NCBI GenBank assembly: GCA_018292915.2 | Contig: JACVVK020000087.1 | Span: 921,501-985,500 of the forward strand | DNA from: Batillaria attramentaria | Taxonomy: Eukaryota > Mollusca > Gastropoda > Batillariidae | Direction: 5' to 3' | DNA: 64,000 nucleotides | Part shown: positions 60,601-64,000 of the stretch, one piece after another | How positions within the stretch are numbered: the stretch's first letter is position 1 | How the letters are laid out: every line of letters starts with the position of its first letter | Notes under the pieces: model-generated | Databases searched by the model: none | What the model was told of the DNA's origin: nothing | Seen by the model: only the letters and a program-made list of their open reading frames with translations | Program-made: the position numbers and the translations under genes

Positions 60601-60926
60601 CCAGAGAAGATCCGGAACGAAGAGCTGTGGGAGCGAGCAGGGCAGGAACCAGCGACCAAGCAGATCCTGCGGAGGAAGTGGGGCTGGATTGGACACACCC
60701 TCAGGAAGCCAGCATCCAGCACCACACGTCAAGCCCTGACATGGAACCCACAGGGGAAAAGGAAGAGAGGCCGGCCTCGCAACAGCTGGAGGCGGGACAC
60801 TGAGGCAGAGTTATATAAGCAGGGGACCAACTGGACTGGAGTGGCAAGAATAGCCCAGAACAGAGTGCGATGGCGAAGGGTTGTCGATGGCCTATGCTCC
60901 ACGTGGAGCCAGGGGCCTAAGTAAGT
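57635..60926 (+). mobile_element. Apparently full-length RTE-like LINE inside TMEM97 copy A
   Basis: A 3292-bp insertion in the same orientation as the host gene. The 9-bp direct repeat ACTTACGAC lies at 57626-57634 and again at 60927-60935, and TMEM97 coding resumes in frame immediately after the second copy. It has a 281-bp 5' leader, one 1002-codon ORF and a minimal 3' end CCTAAGTAAGT in which the stop codon is part of a TAAG-type repeat. A very short 3' UTR, a microsatellite-like tail and a length near 3.3 kb fit the RTE clade, but clade assignment needs a tree. Confidence 0.93.
57916..60924 (+). CDS. LINE ORF: AP endonuclease plus reverse transcriptase
   Basis: This 1002-residue protein makes and reverse-transcribes new LINE copies by target-primed reverse transcription. 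The N-terminal AP-like endonuclease has TWNIRTM (about 28-34), SETRW (58-62, catalytic Glu), MGDFNAKIG (about 167-175) and SDHHLLA (about 264-270). The reverse transcriptase has LPKKGDLRDCSNYRGIML (about 560), DYEKAFDSVDRE (about 640, first Asp), GVRQGCLLSPFLF (about 698) and FADD (about 742, the active-site YXDD position). A C-terminal region has YGCETW and GKRKRGRPRNSWRRD. No stop codon or frameshift is seen, so it is potentially active. There is no RNase H domain and no second ORF. The first ATG of the open frame is used; the true start is not verifiable. Confidence 0.93.
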   Translation: MTHCSESRKEAARPTPLLTPRTTTRVATWNIRTMYEVGRTIQVAREMKNYRIGVLGLSETRWLQTGQLRFSSGEQLLYSGHTEDGAPHTEGVALMLAPEAQRALIGWEPVNSRIITAKFITKKKDIKLNIIQCYAPTNDAEEEKKDDFYQQLQTVIDRGGAKDMTILMGDFNAKIGSDNTGYENTMGTHGLGQMNENGERFADFCALNQLVIGGSIFPHKRIHKATWRSPDHVTENQIDHICISRKFRRSWRDVRVMRGADVSSDHHLLATTLRLRLKRHTNANNTRTRYNVGLLRNTETQAAFRISLSNRFQPLQDLIEDSGMDIETQWEHSKKLWHDTCEEVLGKRKTQHKEWISADTIQKLEVRKKKKTALNTSRTRRAKAKAQEEYTAADREVKRSTRKDKRDYIDNLANQAEEAAGQGNLKDLYQVTKKLAGKFRQTDKPVKDKNGHPLTTTEEQLKRWAEHFRELLNRPIPETPPDIPPAETELPINCDKPSKAEIRKAIMTLRNGKAAGPDEIPAEAIKADTETAVNMLHSLFSKIWEKEEVPAQWKEGIVIKLPKKGDLRDCSNYRGIMLLSVPGKVLNRILLERMREAVDPMLRDQQAGFRRNRSCADQIASLRIIVEQSLEWNSPLYINFIDYEKAFDSVDREALWKLLRHYGVPGKIISLIQCTYKDMSCRIAHAGQLSESFEVKTGVRQGCLLSPFLFLLVIDWIMKTTTTGRKNGIQWTLWTQLDDLDFADDLALLSHSHSQMQDKTTCLEATSAGTGLKINRRKTELMKINTTANTPVTVGGEPIREVESFVYLGSVVDGQGGTDRDVTARIGKARAAMVMLKNIWASKVVSIRTKLRIFNSNVKSVLLYGCETWRTTKTMQQKIQTFLNTCLRRIFNIRWPEKIRNEELWERAGQEPATKQILRRKWGWIGHTLRKPASSTTRQALTWNPQGKRKRGRPRNSWRRDTEAELYKQGTNWTGVARIAQNRVRWRRVVDGLCSTWSQGPK

Positions 60927-61204
60927 ACTTACGACTTCAGTGCCTCCCCCTACCCTGCTCCCAGAAATCTCTCAGAGCGTTTAACACTTTTGAGTGTTTA
61001 CTCCCCATACCTTGTTGTTCCTCTGTTGATTTTGCTTGATGCATGCTTCAGTTCTGCATACAGAGAACAGGGAAAAGCGAAGCAAGGTTAAAAGGGAAGG
61101 AGGTGAGGGAGAGACACTGATGGCAGTTTTTAAGATTTTGGTGTGTATAATGGCTGCCAAATAAGCATGTATGTAAATGGTTAGCAGGCCGTTAGCTATC
61201 CTGC

Positions 61205-61750
61205 CTCTGTGATGCAAGCTGCCATCTTTACTATTGTTCATAAGCTGCCATCTTTACCATAGGTCATAGATTTTCACATTGCCATTTTTGGCATAGTTCA
61301 TAGATTTTTCCATGCTACCATATTCAGCATAGTATAGATTTTCAAGCAGCCATTTGAACCATAGTTCACAGATTTTCAAACTGCTAACTTTACCATTTCA
61401 TTTATTTTTCAAGCTGCCATATTTACCATAGTGCATAGATTTTCAGGCTGCCATCTTTACTATAGTGCATAGATTTTAAAGCTGCCACCTTCACCATAGT
61501 TCATAGATTTTCAGGCTGCCATCTTTACCATAGTTCATAGATTTTCAAGCTGCCATCTTTACCTTAGTCCATAGATTTTCAAACTGCCAACTTTACCATT
61601 TCATTGATTTTTCAAGCTGCCATGTTTACCATAGTGCATAGATTTTCAGGCTGCCATCTTTACCGGCTGTAGTGCATAGATTTTAAAGCTGCCATCTTCA
61701 CCGTAGTTCTAGATTTACAAGCTGCCGTCTTTACCATATAGTTCATAGAT
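61205..61750 (+). repeat. ~37-bp minisatellite in TMEM97-A 3' region
   Basis: About 14-15 units of the type CATAGATTTTCAAGCTGCCATCTTTACCATAGTT. Variant units recur in the same order: the CTGCTAACTTTACCATTTCA-type unit at about 61381 and again at about 61585, followed each time by the same series. This indicates a higher-order period near 203 bp. It begins about 115 bp after the original TMEM97-A stop. Confidence 0.85.
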
Positions 61751-62009
61751 CACGATTGTCGATATTTTAACCTTGGCATACAATGTCGTGTGTTGCAGGT
61801 ATGCTGCGTAATCAGTGCGTACAATGTTGCTAGCAATACTGTACATCATATACAGTATCATAGAACTCAGTGATGGTGGCCATTTTCAGCAGTATTAAAT
61901 GGGATATTTTCATGCCTACTTTGCCAACTTACGTTTTGGAACAGCCGGTTTTGCTTGTGAGTGTGCCTGTATTTTCGAAATACTCTTTTTTTGTTTTTAC
62001 TCTATATAC

Positions 62010-62287
62010 ATGTATTGCACTGTTCCTGTACTGAAGTTGTAATTATTCATGCCAAATTTGGGGGGATGGGGGTGGGGGTATGAGATGTCTGCATGAACCT
62101 ATTTTATTTTATAAGAAAACTGGAAAAAAAAGAACAAATTCATTGAATGGTTTTATTATATCTATTGCACTGTTCCTCTATCTACTTGTAATTTTTGTGT
62201 GCCATATTTGGAAAGGGGGGGGGGGGATAAGGTGTCTGCATAAACTTATTTTATAAGAAACGCAAAAAAAAGAATGAATAAATTGAA
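62010..62287 (+). repeat. Tandem duplication (~150 bp, two units)
   Basis: Unit 1 (about 62010-62146) and unit 2 (about 62160-62287) share TATTGCACTGTTCCT, TTGTAAT, GCCA-ATTTGG, a G-rich tract, GTCTGCAT-AAC and TATTTTATAAGAAA in order. The second ends with AATAAA at 62277-62282, a possible poly(A) signal for TMEM97-A. The remaining intergenic sequence to 62626 shows only a (GT)n tract (62316-62379) and the copy B promoter. Confidence 0.7.
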
Positions 62288-62343
62288 ATTCACATCAGTC
62301 CTGAAACTATTTTGCTGTGTGTGTGTCAGTGTGTGTGTGTGCA

Positions 62344-62381
<38 letters not shown>

Positions 62382-62626
62382 TAAATTTAAAATCAGGAGT
62401 TTTGTATACCTCTTGAAGGAAATCATCTTTGACAGCCTGAACGCAAATATGAGACATAATTGATATGACCTGACCCCCCCCCACCCCACTCATACATACC
62501 CAATCTTGCGCATCAAGGGAGATAACTAAGCAAAACAAAGACGGAATCGCATGAGAATTGTCAGCCATGAGACCGCATCGGGTCACAAGGGAAGTGCACA
62601 TGTCGGGGGACGGATAGGCTGTCAAC

Positions 62627-63242
62627 ATGCAACGCTTTTTGGACGTCGTATTTTTCTTGTACTACCTGACGCATGTGCCGATTGCGCTGTTTGTGGATTC
62701 CCAGGCGGTTTTCCCGCAGAAGTATTACCCAGAACAGGTAACGTTTTGTAATGTTAACGATGACAACCGCGGCTTCTGCTCGTGACAGTAGTAGGCCAGA
62801 GACTGACAGGAAAACTAAAAGTAGGGCCAGTCGTCTAGATGTTGAGCCGGGCAAGTGACTGTCAATTCAGATACATGTTAGATGTCAGTCAGAATGTTTC
62901 CCAGCACTGTGCTTATCAGACACCCTTTGAATGCGTGCCCTTCTAGACAAACGGTGGAATGCGGAGGTGGGGCGGGGGCGAAGGGGGGAAGGGGGGGGGG
63001 GCAGGTAGCTAAAGGCACAAATACCTGTACGAGTGTTAGCAACTTAGGTCATTCTTTATCATGCACCCTGAATGGAAAAGCACTCTTTCTTTCTTGCTCG
63101 CTTTATAATTGCTCTCTCGCCCTCTCTCTCTTTCTTTCTTGCTTTATATTTGCTCTCTCTCTCTCTTTCTTTTAAAGTCTTGCTCGCTTTATAATTGCTC
63201 TCTCTCTCTCTCTTCTTTCTTGCTCGCTTTATACATGTAATT

Positions 63243-63277
<35 letters not shown>

Positions 63278-63550
63278 GTGTTTCCACTCTAGGCTTCCTC
63301 TTTTTCCTGCTGCCTTAAAAAATAGTTCATACAGATTGTCAAACCAGTAAGGGGCATTCATTTTGTCATGTTACTAATTCTTATTCTGTTGTTTCATTGT
63401 CATAGCTGGTGAATCTGAAAAACTGGTACTGCCGTGAGTTCCGAGATCCAATGATGGTTGACCCACCACCCTGGTTCTGTTCCTTTTGCCTGTGTGAGGT
63501 GTTCATCCAGTTTCCCTTCTTCTTTGTGGGCATTTACGCGTATTTCAAAG
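62627..63550 (+). CDS. TMEM97: TMEM97 copy B (exons 1-2; exon 3 beyond window)
   Basis: Second tandem TMEM97 copy. Exon 1 62627-62737 (37 codons, MQRFLDVVFFLYYLTHVPIA) and exon 2 63406-63550 (phase 1 at its end) have the same boundaries and phases as copy A. Both family acids are kept (LFVDSQAV, EFRDPMM). Exon 2 ends VGIYAYFKG. The IRIPAIIY exon and the fourth helix are expected to the right of 64000. The duplicated segment includes upstream sequence (TTGCGCATCAAGGGA, GACGGAATCGC, CCGCATCGGGTCACA occur before both starts) and intron 1 motifs, so copy B carries its own promoter. It is likely the intact paralogue, but that cannot be confirmed without exon 3. Confidence 0.92.
63241..63275. repeat. 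(TC)n microsatellite region in TMEM97-B intron 1
   Basis: A TC tract of about 17 units. Just upstream, about three repeats of TTTCTTGCTCGCTTTATAATTGCTCTC (63090-63245) form a tandem array of about 55-65 bp period. The antisense reading frame over it is low complexity. Confidence 0.85.
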
Positions 63551-64000
63551 GTATACATGCATGTCCTCATTCATGCATCCAGCAAACATCAGTATATTGC
63601 ATTGAAACCTCTAGCTATTTACCTAAAGACAGACTGTTAGGAGCATTCAGGTGCACTCACAACCTCACCTGTGCCCCCCCTCCCCCCCCCCCAAAAAAAA
63701 AAAAAAAAAAAAAAAAGAAAGAAAGAAAAAAAAGGTTTTCTCTGAAGCCTAGAAATGTCAGATGGTAGACCATAAAGACTAATTTTAAGATTTTCAAGCA
63801 CACAGACCATTCTGAGCTGCTTTGTTGCTGTCTAGCATCACACCACTAAAACACATGCAATTTTTTTTTTCACTGACAGTAGTCTCTTTATTGTCACAGA
63901 TTGTGGCAGACTAGTCTCTTCTTTCTTTTTTTTTTCAAAGCTCTAAGGACTTAAAAAAAACAGACATACATACTTACATACACACATGTACCTACAGACA

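Larger units (their letters stand above)
55477..61091 (+). pseudogene. TMEM97: TMEM97 copy A, coding exon 3 split by a LINE
   Basis: TMEM97 (sigma-2 receptor, EXPERA family) is a four-helix ER/lysosomal membrane protein involved in cholesterol and NPC1 handling. Exons: 55477-55587, 56584-56728, and exon 3 in two pieces, 57534-57634 and 60936-61091, around the LINE. Exon 1 starts MQRFLDVVFFLYFLTHVPIA. The two ligand-site acids of the family are kept (Asp24 in LFVDFQAV, Asp51 in EFRDPMM). Exon 3 has KWIRIPAIIYSSH before the insertion, and after it LSERLTLLSVYSPYLVVP, the fourth helix, then stop at 61091. Without the insert the CDS would be 170 aa (human 176). With it, translation enters the LINE and stops after 18 extra residues, losing helix 4. 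All other sites look intact, so inactivation appears recent, or the allele may be polymorphic. Confidence 0.92.

Noticed and set aside
61205..61750. CRISPR-like regular repeats
   Set aside because: Units are contiguous degenerate minisatellite copies with no unique spacers, in an animal gene's 3' region.

Overview
The window is animal nuclear DNA. It has GT-AG introns, metazoan housekeeping genes, (AC)n and (AAT)n microsatellites, and many SINEs, LINEs and cut-and-paste transposons. The repeats, such as tRNA-derived SINEs with GGACGTTAAAC bodies and (AAT)n-tailed SINEs, together with the protein divergence suggest a lophotrochozoan, probably a marine mollusc (gastropod-like). That assignment is inferred. 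No bacterial, viral or CRISPR locus was seen.

Layout: (1) 457-4214, minus strand: PTRH2 (mitochondrial peptidyl-tRNA hydrolase 2), four exons; the last short exon lies off the left edge. (2) About 1.5 kb away, head to head, 5728-20634, plus strand: a complete 17-exon ANAPC7 (TPR subunit of the anaphase-promoting complex, 561 aa). (3) 25628-44065, minus strand, convergent with ANAPC7: an 18-coding-exon homologue of MPHOSPH9 (centriole/cilium regulator, about 1561 aa) with an unusual acidic 537-codon first coding exon. The two poly(A) signals are about 155 bp apart. (4) 44067-55476: no supported gene, mainly SINEs, a 5'-truncated LINE, a broken Tc1 transposon and microsatellites. (5) 55477-64000, plus strand: a tandem pair of TMEM97 (sigma-2 receptor) genes. 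In the first copy, coding exon 3 is split by an apparently full-length LINE (57635-60926) with an intact 1002-codon ORF and a perfect 9-bp target-site duplication. The second copy runs off the right edge.

The strongest observation is the LINE insertion in TMEM97 copy A: host reading frame resumes exactly after the duplicated target site, and the element ORF is open, so the event looks recent. A second theme is layered transposon history in introns. Several structurally different non-autonomous elements share CAG...CTG-type termini and 6-bp duplications (hAT6-like), and SINEs are nested inside them and are themselves broken by other elements. ANAPC7 (mitotic exit) and MPHOSPH9 (centrosome/cilium) both relate to the cell cycle, but I see no evidence beyond adjacency that they are co-regulated. 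I found no clearly new biochemical system.
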